64,000 bases of DNA from Letharia columbiana (lineage: Eukaryota; Ascomycota; Lecanoromycetes; Lecanorales; Parmeliaceae). The notes below the pieces were generated by a model. The model saw nothing but the letters and a program-made list of their open reading frames with translations. It was not told the origin of the DNA and did no database searches. Location: assembly GCF_014066305.1 (NCBI RefSeq), contig NW_023501062.1, forward strand, positions 548,501-612,500, given 5' to 3'. Positions within the stretch are counted from its first letter, which is position 1; each line of letters starts with the position of its first letter. Both the position numbers and the translations under genes were made by a program. Of the stretch, positions 22,470 through 35,632 are shown in pieces.

Positions 22470-25400
22470 TCAGTCAAAAGCCCTCCCTTCTTTGATCGTG
22501 CGATTGTTGACCATCTGTCCAACATGGGTCGGCCAGAAATTCTGCCCTTTGCGACGGATAGCAACCCAAGCCTTGATGAATCTGAGAGCTTGTTCGGCTT
22601 GGACTGTGGACTTTGCACTAATCACGTCTGTGAGAAGCTCACGGTATTCTTCAAATGTGTTGAAGTATAGCTGGCCGGCAAACAGATGCAGCTCGTGCCG
22701 AAGTCTCTGCGTCAGGCTTTGCCAGCCGACCACAGAAGGACATGTTCGGCCAGGCGGTGCGAGATCCACAGCACGCAGGGATTTCGTGACGCGGGGCTCG
22801 TAGATATGCAGCTTGACTTTTGCAGAATTCGCGTGAATCTCATCGAAGAGCTCGTTGACTTCGTACTGTGAGACCAGAAGCAAGTTGGCAGGCTGGGCAT
22901 ACTGCTTGCTTGTGAGAACCCAGTTCACAGGACGAAGATAGCTATCGTAGTAGCCAGACTGCGGGCGGTCCACCGTCCGGGGGAAATCCGTGGTCACTCT
23001 TAGATGACCAAACAGCTCGGCTGCGATTGAATCTTTTGCTGATGTGTGACCGACAACGTCATGTGCTTGAGTAAACTGTTGGAAACTGAGATCGCTACCA
23101 GTGCGTACGAATTGTCGAAGCGAAATGTCCACCACACGTCTGACGGCCTTCACGTGGGGAGGGCGCTGTATCTGTGTCTCTTGTTCAACTTCATGGGCCA
23201 CTTCTCGCTCATGCTCCTCGTGCATCGACGCGCCTGCTGAAATAGAGAGATCCACACTTCGCCAAATCGCGAGCAGCTTTTGTACAGTGGGATCAGAATC
23301 CTTTTGGCTAGAATCTATGACAGATAGGACGCCGCTGGTCTTGAGGGACGCAGGAGCGTAAAGATCCGTGAGGCGCTGCTCTTCTTTCTCTCTGAATGCC
23401 GATATAAAACCCTTCGTAGCATCCGTCTCGTTGGCTACGTCTTCAAGATTATCATATCTTTCCCTGAAGCGAGCCATCGTGTTTTGTCGGTGATGATGAC
23501 TCAAGCCTTGCAGCACTCGCAGCGGCTGGGAGCGCTCAATGTTTAAGCAGCTCTGCTCAAGACTCCAGGCGACAACGTCGTAGCCATTAATATCGTTACC
23601 GTCCTTGCCAGTAACACCTATGATGCTCTGGTGGACTTCCGGCGGCGCCACAAACATCAACGACTGGCCTTGACCAAGCTTGCGAAGCCGCATACACGCT
23701 ATGAAACTGTTAGGCTAAAAATTGAAACACTCATGGTTGGAAACTTGCCTTGGACGAGCTTGTCTTTCGCCAGTCTTGGGCCTAGAGTCACGGCCGCACG
23801 AGTATTCGTTGGCAGCTTTAGATCGGTCCCTCTGGTATGTACTTCATCGAGATAAACAAGGCATCGATCCATACGGGCTTGAAACGAGGAGGCTGTGAGT
23901 TTTTCGAGGTTGTTATCCCGGTTCAGTACCATGACATTGTCGTCTTTGTCGAAGAAGATGCCCGCGTCAGCATTGGGGATCATGGTCATCCAAGTCCTGA
24001 CCAGCTCTTTGTTGGACACGTCCAGCACTTGCGCCCCAACGTCAATCAATACCCGCACATGGGGGTCGGCGTTGGTGATATCTTGGAGCAGTGCTTTGGT
24101 TGACACCTGCCGACCTTTCGAGTCTCTTGCACAGAAGTAGCGCAAATTCTCTTCTCGTACGACACAGTCCAGCACCTTTCCACTGGTATGCTGGAGATTC
24201 GGCAGATCTTGCTGTGTGATTGAAAGTGGAAGTAGGAAACGATTGTCGTTGGTCCCGCTGAAACCTGTGGTCAAATGCGGTCCTCCAACTTTAGCTGGCA
24301 CATCCCAGCCAGATGTTGACAATTTCTCGTCAAACTCTTTGCCCTCTTTAGGGAAGACGACGTTGGCCAAGAAGTAGTCAGTAATCTTCTTACAGTGCCT
24401 CAAAGCCGGAAACAGTTCGTTGCTGCATTGATGGTCGTCCTCGAGGTTCACAGAGCTCCAGTCTTTTAGATGGCTTGGCAGATTGGTGCAGCGGTTGATC
24501 CACGCTCCGTACTCCAACGAAGGATCGTCGGCCTTCGAAAGCAGCTCAAAGCACTGCCTGATCTGTGGCTCGGACAGACCAGTATAATAGTATGATAGGC
24601 AAGTCAGGCCTATCGCAACATCGGGGTGCCCAAACTCAGCGCTCGGAGCAGGAACATCTTTAGCGCGATAAGGAACAGCCGATAAACAACGTGTGGGGTG
24701 CAAACCATAGTTAACAGACCATCTCTTTTCCCGCAGCACGAACAGCAGGATCCTGTAAGCGATCAGACCTCGAGTCAAGAGGAGGTTTTGTAGGAATGAT
24801 GCTCCGCCACCATAGAAGCCTTTGATCACATCGGAGTCCTCTTTAGAGACGCGTACGTTTTGGATGAACTGTAGCACAGCCTCCTTCACCCGTGTCGGAC
24901 ATTGCTCGAAGCTCAAGGTAGGGAGGTGGCTTTCCAGCACGTCATCAGCCACCTTACTCATGAGTTTGTGGGCAATGGATTCCGAAAGTATTCTTATGGT
25001 GGGGAAGCTTGAACGCGTCCGATGGTTTATCTCTATGTGCCTATGGTCTGTCTTTTGAAGAATGATAGTGTGCTTCTCAATAAGGTCGAACATTGATTGT
25101 ATTAAGAGCCAGCGGTCAGGCTGACCATCCATTAGTCTTTGAGAGCCCAGAGTGTAGATGAGCTGGAACTTGACATCGAGGATCTCATCGCTCTCATCTA
25201 AAAGATCTCGAGAGTTCGCCTCCAACCAGCTCTGTGATTGGAGGAGCGGGGCAGCGATCTCAAATTCTCCCGCCGTTAGCCGCTCGATTCCTATTAGCTT
25301 GAATGAGAGTATGTGTTCGGGCTGGGCAAGTAGAATGCCTTTGGAAGATTTACAAGTCTCCTGCAATACCTGGATTTGTCTAACCACCGCCGTGGTGATG

Positions 25401-28400
25401 TCAATCTTCCTGCTGAATGGCATATAATAGATGGCACGATCCAGTAAGCCCCCCAAACGCACGGTGAGGGTATCGCTCATTTGTTGAGCCAACGACTTGA
25501 GGACGATGACCCTTGACAGTCTACTGCCATTTGCGATTGCGACAGCAACAAGAGGGACGATCACAGAAGACTTTCCCTCTCCCTGTAATGACGTCAGCAG
25601 TTTGTTACACGCAAGAAATTTAGGGAACTAGACCATGTTTAGCTGTGTGAGAGAGCTCATAGACGATGACGGGCTCAGCATCTCGAGTGCCACTTGTGCC
25701 TGATTTGGTCGGATGAGAAGGTCGTTCTCTATTTCAATCAAAAGCCACTCAGGCCAACGAGAGGCTTCCCATCCGACACGCCCGACGTTTTCCAGCTCAG
25801 CAGACAGAGTCGGTACATCGTTCCGTTCGCCAGCAAGTACAAGTCGCCGGGCACGCTGAAGGATTGTGATTGCCTCCCCTAGCGCAAGGAGGCGGGACTT
25901 CCAGCACAAAGGTACTTTCAACACCGCGAAATTGGCTAAGATTGCAACGATAGAACGAATTGTGGGTCGCGGCCGAAGTCCCCCGGCCTCCAAGATCTGT
26001 GAAACTCGGTCCTTAGGGCCAAGGCTATCGCATATGCGCTCGAACATATCGGAAAAATACTCCTGACAACCTTGACCGTCTAGCAGAAGGTCTCTAAGCG
26101 AGCAGGGTAACGTGCCGGGAACGAGGCGCTCTTTGTGGTTACCAAATGCATCGAGGCTGGCTAGAAGCTCATCGCTGTACCGCTTGCGCATGGATGATTT
26201 TTTTCGTTCTGCGCCCAATGCTTTGACCAAGCTTTGGAGCTTTGGATTGGAGGTTGAAACTTGTGATATGCTTTCAATGGTTTTGACCTCACGCTTTTGG
26301 GACAGTGGGGGCGGCGCAGCCGACATGAGCATAGGCAACGTTGGTAGCAGAGGGGCAGCATCCAGTCTCAGATGGGCCTGCCACGTTTGCCAAACGTCAG
26401 CTCTGTACTGTTGAGTAGGTCGGTCTTCGTATATCCGATCCAGTATTGATTGAGCACGGCTTATATAATTCTGGAGCTCTCCATTCCTGGTCCAATGAGC
26501 GAAGAGAAGCTCAACCTCCAGGCTTGCAGCATGTATATCCAGCAGACTTGCACTTGCTGCCCTAGGAGGCTGGGGTACACTGCGAGGCCATTGGTCACTG
26601 TAGTGTTCTAAAACACTATCAGTCTGGACCTGTTTGTCGTCGTCGTAGGTTTGCTCTTCCGCTCGTCGGTCAGATGCACTCATGTGACTGGATGAAGACG
26701 TGAATTCTTTCATTTGTCGCTGGATAATGGGGCGCACTTCTGAAGAGAGGAAAGTGATGCCGTGAGTCAATGTAAACGACTGATGGGAAGGAGGGCTGCC
26801 AATTGCGCGCAGCTCCCGCGAGAAAGCGAATGCCAACAAGGTAGCCAACCGAGCGAGATCTGTAATGTCGCGGCCGTATGCTATCGTGGAGAAGAGAAAA
26901 AGCAATCGATAGGTGTCTTGTTGTTGCGAGCTGGATCGGCAAAGTTCCAGAAGGCTTGCCCACGAAGAAGCCCAAGAGACATCCAGCAATTCAGACAACG
27001 GCTTTGAAGACCCGAAGCGCGCCTCGAATCCAGATACTGTTCCCAGGGCTTGAAGCTCTTGCATCAGTCTCCTAGATACCTTGCATTTCTGGGGCCACTC
27101 TCGGACGAGTGATGCAATGCCATATGTCCTAGCTGCTCGCCCCCCCAATGGAGTGCGATCGCGAGCTTGGTATGTGACGTCCCATTGATTTTTGGCTACA
27201 TTGCCACCAATTCTAGAGCCAAGAAAGCCAGAATCCCTGACCTTTGCACGATCCAAAAGGTCCTTGTCGCGACCAGCATACAGGTTCGAAGCTCCTTTGC
27301 TGTCTGGATAGAAAACGAGAAACCTATCTCCGGAAGCCAGAATCTGCTGGGCAAGCATCACGAAATCATCGTGTTGGGCCATCGTAGATAGCCGAGGGTT
27401 CCATTCGACTTGCTGCATCACTTTGAGATGCTTCGGGTAAAACTTACGGTCAGGCGTCAGCTCAGCGATCCATGTCAAAAGTCGAAGTATTTCCTCGTCC
27501 GCTGGTTTCGTCAAGCTTATGGACTGTTGTCGGAGACAAGCCAAAGCCTCTTCTGTTCCAGTGTTGCCAGTAAACGGATCAGGAAGCACGTATGATGTGA
27601 CAGCATGAAGGTACGCTTTGTACAAAGTGCTCGTAATGTCTCCGGATCCTTGGAGACGCCGTAAGACCCCATCGATCTGATACCGGAACAGCCGGATTTT
27701 TCTGCCGCTAGTGTCCACTTTCACACTGACGTGGGAGCTGTTTTTTGAGATGGACACCTCCCCTTGGGGAATTAGCAGAAGACGGTCAAATTTCTTAGCC
27801 AGCCGACCGATCCCGCAAAGGACCAGCCGGCTCTTAAGCCCAATCATAGTCTCGAGGGCCTGGTCAGGATCCACGATACGACAAAGCTCATGACACTGGA
27901 AGTGGCCCTCTGTGTTCAAGAAAAATTGAAGATCAAATCTGGGTAAGTAGACATCAAGCCGCCCGTCAGAAGAGAGAAAAACAAGGGTATTTTCCCAGGT
28001 TTCCAATGCTCGGAATACGTCCATTGCTCTCCTGAAGGTAGCACTTCGTACATCAACCAGCGAAATGTCGCCTTGGGAAAGATGTGAAACATTATTCGGT
28101 TGGTATCCCAGGCGCCAGTTCTTCTTTACGCTAGTCCAACGCCGTTTTAGTGGTCTGAATTCGATTTCGTGGGATGACAGATCGAGCCAGTGAACGTAAT
28201 CATTGATGAGTTTAGAAGGCATGTCACCCACGAAGACAGCATGGGGCACATATTCCAAGATTTGCGAACCTTGACGGAGCTTAACCACGACTTTCCCTTC
28301 ACGTACGGTGAAATAGGCCAGATAGCCATGAATCTCCTGGGCTGTCATGTAGAGCATTCCGGGCATGTCCGCGGCGAAGACATTTAGAAGCTGGGATCCA

Positions 28401-31400
28401 AAGACTCTTCGATAAGTTTCGCTGCTAAGGTATTCCCTTGGAAGTCGACCCAGTGGTCTTCCATCCACCAACAACTCTCCGTCTAGAACATTGTAATGCA
28501 CCGTTTGCGAGGCGCAGCCGGAGGATGCTTTTGTTCGTGTTGTTACCCATCGCTCGTTTGGACCAGACAGAGCGTTCCAGCTGTTCGACGCAGATTGAAA
28601 GCCAGGCCAGACCTTCGATATTCCTCGGTCGAGGCCTTGATTGGTGCCTGTCATGACAAGGCCAAGAGCAATGCTGTGAAGGGCATGCGTGAGGTTTAGA
28701 TCGTGTAAGTACATGCGACGTGTGTACGGCGATAAAGATGTGGCGTCGCCCAGGACATTTTCTCGAACCAGCACGCAGCTGATGACCCACGTACTCAGAT
28801 CGCTGTCGCTGTCCAACACTTGTGGGATGTAATGACTGTCAACGTCGTAGGTCAATTTGCAAAGCATGGCAGCCTTCAGCAGGCGGTGTTGGAGGTTCTG
28901 AACCTGAGCGTCTTTGGTAGCTTCGTGCAGAAGACTCCGCAATGCTCCCATCCACTGTTGAGTAATTCCGCGGATACGTCTCAACAATTCCAGAGCCAGT
29001 GAGACGACGCTATTATCTGGGGTAAGAGAAAGCGTCCGAAGTGTAACGTTGACCAGAAGCAACATGAAATAGTCACTTTTCCAGTTTGCCTCCACAGTGT
29101 CCAAACTTACCCGGATCTTAGCCAAGAGCTCTTCGCAGAATGGCTGGTTGCCAAGAATGCGGTGCGAGATTCTGTGCACATTGTCCCCACTGGACCCCGC
29201 TTGATAAGCAGCGTGCAAAAACAGTGTCGATACAGCTTCGGTATTAAAGCTTAAATTGGAGGCGCTCAGCTCGCGTTGAATATTGACCCATTGGGTTTGT
29301 TCACCGTCTGCGCGCAAGGACCCAAAGCTAATAAACTCATGGAGACTCAACGCAGGGGAGCAAATGTCCTGCTTTGCCAGAACATGGTTCTGTGCATGAT
29401 CTGTTGAATCGACAGCAAATTGCAAGTTTGAGTAAGGACCATCGGGAAGCGGCTGGATACACTTATGCTCGAGGCTTGGCTTGTTGGACTGCTCTTTCAC
29501 CCAACTCAACTGTGTTTTGTCTAGCATTTCGTACTGTAACGCATTGTTACTGTAGATCTCATCATAGCGAACGGGGAACCCGAGAGTGTAGTGTGTCTTC
29601 TCGAAGGACTTCACCGTCGATGCTAGTACCATACGTGACGACTTCTCTTGGCTGTAGCTCCGAAGCCCAGAGTAAGAATGCAAGGTATCGGCGTGGATTT
29701 CACCACGATTCCACTGGGGCCTCCCAATGTCATGCGTCAGCATCCATGTAAGATTACGCCAAGCGACGAAACCTGCCGGACAGTCAAGCTCGAACACAGC
29801 GGACATGCAGGAATACTGGTCTGTAGGCAGCGGCCACTCGTATTTGGAAATTCTAGTATTTTTTGCTTGGCTTTTGAGATCGCATTTCTTGCAAGGCACA
29901 TTGTGCACCCAAACGCTGATTTCCATGATGTATTGGCACTCAAGTGCCTCCGCCTCGGAAATGAGCCGGCGATACCTATCCGAAGCTTCCACCCATTCCG
30001 ACTTCTTGGCCGCCCTCTTTTTTGAGGCTTCTGCTTCAATCCGCGCCCTCAAAGCCTGGTGTGGGGCGGAAATAGCATAATACGCCACCGCAAAGGATCT
30101 GCTTCCGGGATCGGAGAAGATGGAGGGATTCTCTTGCCTCGCGTGGGCATGGCGGAATGTGATGTACTGCTCCACTTTGTGCAGACGCTGCATATGGCCC
30201 CGTTGGGGTAATAGTAGCGGGTAGAACAGGTCGTTAGAGACCACCGGAGAATACTGCTTGAGTAGGGGGAAGAGATTGATTGCCAAGCGGTCGACCGCAT
30301 GCCAGAGCTCCGCAATAATGAGTAACATTATCGAAAGCTGCTCTGGTGCGTCGACGTAGGCTGTTTCCGATTTGTGCCAGTAGCTTTCTCCTAGAGTGGC
30401 AAGTGCCATGCAGTCCTCAGGAGCTGGGGGGCACGAGTCGAACTTTGCAACCCAGGGAGGAAGAGAAATCGTAACCCAGCTTTCAAACTCGGCCAGCACG
30501 AAGACAAGCTCTTCCCCCGCAGCACTGCTCGTATCAAGACTTGGAAGTCCTCGAGACGATCCCAGCCAAGGTTGACAATCTGGAGCAAAGGATTTTGCGG
30601 AGGCAGCTTTGTTTTGGCCGTACGCCAATGTCGCGTCCAAGTATAGTCTACTCACACTCAAAGAGAGTGCTGCATCGCGGGCAAAAGATGATTTCTGGAC
30701 TGTCGTTGGGCGGTCGGCGTCCAATCTCCGCACCTCGGCCCACTGCACGCTCTGTTGGGCCCTAACACGCTGGCAGGTATCCAAAGCCTCCTCCTGGACG
30801 AAGCCAAAGGTATGTGGACCTAGCTTATGCACACGACGAGCGATCTTGGCCAGAACGGCATGACACGTATCCACTGGCTCATCCATACGCACTGCCATGG
30901 ACGCAATCTCTGACATCAGATATATCATGAAATTTTTATACTGGATGTTCCCCTCTTCTGTCAGTAATTCTCGGCACAATGTAGTCTGTATGGTGACCCG
31001 TATAGCAAGCCAAAGGGGCGATCGTCGCCAAGGCAGGAGAGCGTTGCTCCACAAAACGTCGTCTCTTGTTCGTTTAGTGATTCGCTGTGCTTGGACCGAC
31101 TCTCCCACGGAAGCTAGGATGGCCATGAGCATGTCGCTTACAAGTCCTGGATGAGCAGTGTCTCGAATCTCCGCCATCTTAGAACCCGCCTTATGAGATT
31201 GAGGCATCATTTCGTCGACAACCTCCATGTCTAGCTTGCTTAATGCAGCAGCCAGTTCGTTGTGGAATCGAGGGTCATGGAAGGTCGAGACATGGACAGC
31301 ACGGGCATGGGCGGGAAATGTGCAAAGTAGACTTCCTTTGCATCCCATGACGGCACCAGCAGAGGGAGAAGCCTCGAAGCATTCAAATATAACCGTTTCC

Positions 31401-31829
31401 TTGGTCCTTCGCAAGATGAGCATTGCATTCTGAGCTTTGATCGGTACGATGAGAACATCTGCGAAGATGAGATTAGCGAGAGAGGCAGCAAAGGTTGTGG
31501 CAGCTAGACACAAACACACCTTTTACTCTCAGCTCCACAAACAGACGCGTGAGAACATCCGCAGACAAAGTGTCTGTGGAGACCACGGTAGCACAACGCA
31601 AGAGCATGGTCTTGATGACGTCCCCGGCGTTGTTGAATGCAGACAGGGGGCCATAATTGTCTCGCCGGTATTGACGCCAATAGGCATCCAATTTCGATGA
31701 GAGGAGCCCGAGTAAATGTTGTCCAGCGGCACGAGAGGTCTTCGAATTGTCCGCTTCCTGGGGCAGTCTAGGTGGTAAGATGACATGGTTGATGATAAAC
31801 TCTAAGGATTCTGCAGGATAGAGAGCCAT
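22470..31829 (-). CDS. Giant DUF6606-DUF3638-DUF3645 protein (3065 aa), four exons
   Basis: Exons on the minus strand are 31829-31520, 31458-25634, 25582-23749 and 23698-22470; they sum to 9198 bases, exactly 3066 codons. The start is MALYPAES at 31829. Residues 1 to about 270 match the N-terminal DUF6606 pattern (FIINHVILPPRLPQ). Near residue 2041, TQLNM-GEGKSS is the phosphate-binding loop-like motif of DUF3638, followed by PLVAVAIANG and the YYMPFSR block. LLDESDEIL (about 2172) resembles a Walker B box. VPYRAKDVPAPSAEFGHPD (about 2347) is DUF3645. DEVHTRGTDLKLP (about 2625) and ACMRLRKLGQGQ (about 2657) are further conserved blocks, reminiscent of helicase-type ATPases. The biochemical role of this fungal family is not established; some database entries call it a ubiquitin hydrolase, which I cannot support from the sequence. 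The intron at 23699-23748 uses a GC donor. Confidence 0.9.
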
Positions 31830-33626
31830 GGCCGTGAGCTGTGCCAACACAACGGCCGGCCAAAGATCTACTGGTGGCTCAATGAATTTTGTAAAGTGGA
31901 AAGTGAGAAAAGCAGAAAGTGTGGGCTATGCCAGGTCGTATCAGAGACAGAATTCTTTGGTGAGAAGACGGTGACCGCTTTTTGAGCGACTGCGGACCGA
32001 GGTGATGCACTGGCCCGATGAGGTCCGTCAAATTGTAATGCGAGTGAGCAGCAGTTGTCGCTGATGCCGGATCGCCATGAAAATGAGACTGTGTGTGATG
32101 CAACTGTAATGTGAGAAGGAGGCGATCCAATGTGTGTAGAAGTATTGAAGTGGTCAGGCAAGGCCTAGAGTCCAACATAAAAACTTGGCTCTCCTTCACA
32201 CCACAACTGACAATGCGCGGATTGATGCTATCTGGTCAAAACTGTTCTCGACCACTGTACAAATAAAGCATTCCCAAGAGCTCTTGGTAAGTATTGTCGC
32301 AACCCGGCCGCTTGGGCCTGTGTCTCATGAGCAAACGCGTTTCCCTGTTCTTGATCAAGCATTAGATGCTGGAATCCTTGTCCGTTCCAGGGGCCCGTTC
32401 CAGGGCCTCATGTACTGACATGGCTATGTCGGGCAGTTCTGTTGCAGGGAGGAAAGAGAAGCCTTGTGCGGGGCCGCGGGCAACAGCAGATACGTACTTC
32501 CCAAATGCAGCCAAGCAAACCTACACCGCATCGAGACTGCATGTCCATGCCACACTCTGACACGGAAAAGTTGCCGTTTCTCGGCTGGAAGAGCTCTGGC
32601 ATCCTAACCAGGAGCCCGACGCAGGTATCCCCATCCTCATTGTCAGAAGCCGACCCCATCTAACGCACCCAGAGCCGTCCACACAACCGTATCCCTCCTC
32701 AATCACCAGCACACATAGTCTCTGTCACTCTCCCGCTCTATCCTTGTTCCAAACGACCATACCGCCGTGCCGACGCTCTTCCAAAGCCTTGCCCACGGCT
32801 TATACTCCACCTCTTATCCGATGCATCTTCCTCCGCCACCCCATCCCTGCCCCAAACCCACAGCCTTCAAGCATGATCTCTAGGCAGTACATAAAACCAT
32901 TTCTATATCCCATATACGCTCAGTCTGCTTCACATCAGACGCCATTGGAGGAGCGGAGGCATATGGAGTGTCCGATGGAGAGCAACTGATCGTTGTGGCT
33001 GTCTGGAGAAAGCTGGTTTTTTGTTGGGTTGGGAAGAGAGGGTATTATTGGTTGTAGGAATTGCTTGGGGATGATGCCGGCGAGGCGGATGAGGACGTGG
33101 TGGTGCGGTGGTATGGCTATCCATTAGTGAAGGGAATCGGAATGACTGAGGCGGAGAGGAGTTGAGGGGAAAGGATGGGAAGCCTGGACGGCAAGCTGTC
33201 GATGCAGAGAGAATTGGAGGTATCAGCGCATAAGCATTCGCTGTGCATGACGGAAACTGCACAAGAACGAGCGTTGGAGAGCGCGCAGACTTCCTCGTCG
33301 ATGCTGCTTCTCTCAGAGTTCCGAGAAATGTTGACCCTCGTAACCTTGTAACATTTCAAACGGCTGGTCTTGGCGCCAAGCTCATGCCAATTGACCAATC
33401 ATGTCCAATCGAGCCTTCCACCCATTATTGCATGGGACACCTTTGTATAGAACCTTCATGTGCACGTGAGACCTATCAAGATTGGGGACATTTCCCCTGA
33501 ATTAGCAAATTAGGCATTACAGCTATGGATATGTACATTGAACCGTCGCATCATCAACGTGCACGCTTTTGCTTGACATTCAACCACCGCTGCTATCCTC
33601 GTTTATGTAGTGTGACTTGTCTCGGC
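31830..33626. other. Intergenic region, promoter side of the giant gene
   Basis: About 1.8 kb between the 5' end of the giant gene and the 3' end of the ferritin-like gene. Several frames of 60-110 codons occur on both strands but none has family resemblance or a convincing splice pattern, so I call none. Nothing else stands out. Confidence 0.5.
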
Positions 33627-34647
33627 TCAGGAAAGAATGACCTCCGCCGGGCCAGCAAGAGTACCGAAGCTCGACAGCTGATCCTCCGTCAATGCATCAG
33701 CAGTGGGGAAGGTCGTAAGCACAGCAAACGCTGCTCCAGCTGCTCCCTCAGGGACAGGGATGGTAGCACAACCAGTACCGCAGCTTGTGACTTCGGTGTA
33801 GGTAACGTTCGTGACCATGTTGATCAAACCAATGTAGAGAGGTGTGCCAGGCGCCACCTCGACGAAGAATGTCGAGGGATCATAGATGAACTTGAGCAAT
33901 GTTCCGGCAGGAGTCGGAGGCTGAAGGTTTGAAGGTGGCATGGGCGACTCGAGTGTCAGCTTGGGTAGGATAGGAAGAGGTAGCTGCTGTGGGCACTCGA
34001 CGATGAACATCTGAGCGAGGTTGTACGCGAAAACGGCTGTCAGAGCGGTATCGAAGGACGTAGGGAATGGTGAAGCACCAACACCGGCTCGGAGATATGA
34101 ATCGTGGCGAGCTTCAACAGTGAGAATGCTGGCTGAAGCGACCTCTAGCATTGGGTCATCCGTGAGAAGTTCTGCGCCCCCAAGGTATGCACCGATGCCG
34201 ACGGAGGTGATCATGTTGGCCAGGTCGACGAAGGAGGTGGGGGAGTCGTAGGGAAACTTGTAACTGCATGTTGGGACAGGGGTGTAGCCGGCGTTCTCGA
34301 GGATGGCGCTGATGGTAGCGGAGTGGGTTGCTTCATGCTGTCAGAGACTCTCGTTAGCACTGCTTCAGTAGATGGTAGGGCATCGTAAGACAGCGTACCG
34401 AAGCAATCACGCCAACGTTCTCACGGAAGCCAGCGGGGAAGCCAGCTGCAGTGTACTCAGCATCCATAAAGTTTTCATAACCACCGGTATACAAGGCGAG
34501 CTCGAGGTGTTCCAGGTACAGAGCTAATTGCAGGACGGACTCGTCGGTAGCACTGTCGACCGGTGGCAGCGTATTGACCCTCTTCTCGACTGGAGCGGCT
34601 ACGGCCGAGGCCAGGAGACTCGCTAGGCAAGCAAAGGTGAGGCGCAT
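33627..34647 (-). CDS. Secreted ferritin-like domain protein, Rds1 type
   Basis: Two exons, 34647-34399 and 34337-33627 (960 bases, 319 residues); intron 34338-34398 has GT...AG ends and joins GVIAS to HEATHSATIS. The start MRLTFACLASLLASAVAAP is a clear signal peptide followed by a KR dibasic site suitable for Kex2-type processing. Residues from about 38 (LQLALYLEHLELALYTGGY) through the HEATH segment to about 180 follow the Ferritin_2 / stress-response Rds1 pattern, in which glutamates and histidines on long helices (YLEHLE, ASHEATH, EARHDSYLR) may hold a di-metal site. Family members are secreted, stress-induced proteins whose chemistry is poorly known. The C-terminal third is a proline-rich stretch plus a beta-rich domain typical of this family. 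Confidence 0.85.
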
Positions 34648-35096
34648 GTTGGCGTTGGCGGTTTCAGTGGTTTAGGTATATCTCGGTGAATGGAGTTGCT
34701 AGGCGTTGAATGTCTAGAGACCGGTTCCTGCAGGAGGAGAGGGCAGTATATGAAGCTCTTGTTCCCCGCACTCGTTCCTTCCCCATGTTTGCCTCCGTCA
34801 CTCTGCACGACCTTCATCCCGCCCTCTTTTTCTCTCTTGAAGTTGACATCATGACATTTGTACGGCTAGGCAGGAGCGGGCAACGTGGTCTATTGTCCAT
34901 TGCGAGAGTTTAGTGGTGGGCAAGTGCAACTACCTAGATCTCGTCCATCGCAAGGCTGCGTGCCACCAACCTTCAATGGTTTGTCATAGCGTCGATGGCG
35001 TGGCGGAGCAAGGTATGCGATTCGCTGGAGAATGTCCGGATGTTGATGCTGCCGGATGCAAAAGCAGAGATGGGAGTGCGGGGAAATGAAGGGCTC
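34648..35096. other. Promoter region of the ferritin-like gene
   Basis: Upstream sequence of the minus-strand ferritin-like gene. Bases 34793-34850 are pyrimidine-rich on the plus strand. I see no further gene. Confidence 0.5.
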
Positions 35097-35632
35097 ACAG
35101 CTCGGCAGGGGTGAAAAAAAGTTCGGCAGGGGTGAGTAGATGCTAAGTATATGCACCTCGTCCGGGGTGAAAGGGTACACTCAGCATATGCCAGCACCTC
35201 ATCGGGGGTGAAGAAAATTAAATTCAGTCCAGCGACATTGGCTCGCGCGAGGTAACTTACCCACAATAGAAGCATATACTTAGCATATGCTTCGCTTTTA
35301 TCATATAATACTGATTTCTTAAATCTAATTTACGACCTCTCGGCCTTGATAGTTCCGGAACCCATTACGCGCTTTACTTCCAGTATAGTTTTATTATACA
35401 ATTAGTAGATCACGGAGGTCTTCGCGGCGGGGACGTGTAGGATAGGCGGTTGAGGTATATGCATAGTATATGCCTGTATCCCCCTCTAAAGTGCCAACAT
35501 TATTTTAAACCCGGCCCGAGTTCATCCGAGGTAAAACGGATACGTTTAGCATATGCTATAAATTCATTCGGGGTGAAGTAAGCATATGCCGAAGCTTCCC
35601 CTGCCGAACTTTTTTTCACCCTGCCGAGCTGT
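35097..35632. mobile_element. 536-bp miniature inverted-repeat transposon
   Basis: Terminal inverted repeats at 35097-35132 and 35598-35632 agree over their whole length except for one missing G (they begin acagctcggcagggg when read inward). Inside, the palindromic core agcatatgc recurs at about 35186, 35283, 35548 and 35581, with variants at 35270 and 35455-35472, mostly next to copies of cggggtgaa. It has no coding frame. No convincing target duplication is visible (flanks ctc / aac), so the superfamily is open. The unmutated state contrasts with the RIP blocks and suggests low copy number, short length below the RIP threshold, or recent arrival. Confidence 0.8.

Noticed and set aside
22201..22803. 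200-codon plus-strand frame
   Set aside because: It is mostly antisense to the conserved last exon of the giant gene and has no domain of its own.
32930..33398. Minus-strand frames upstream of the giant gene
   Set aside because: Proline/serine-rich or arbitrary composition, no domain, and no splice pattern linking them.
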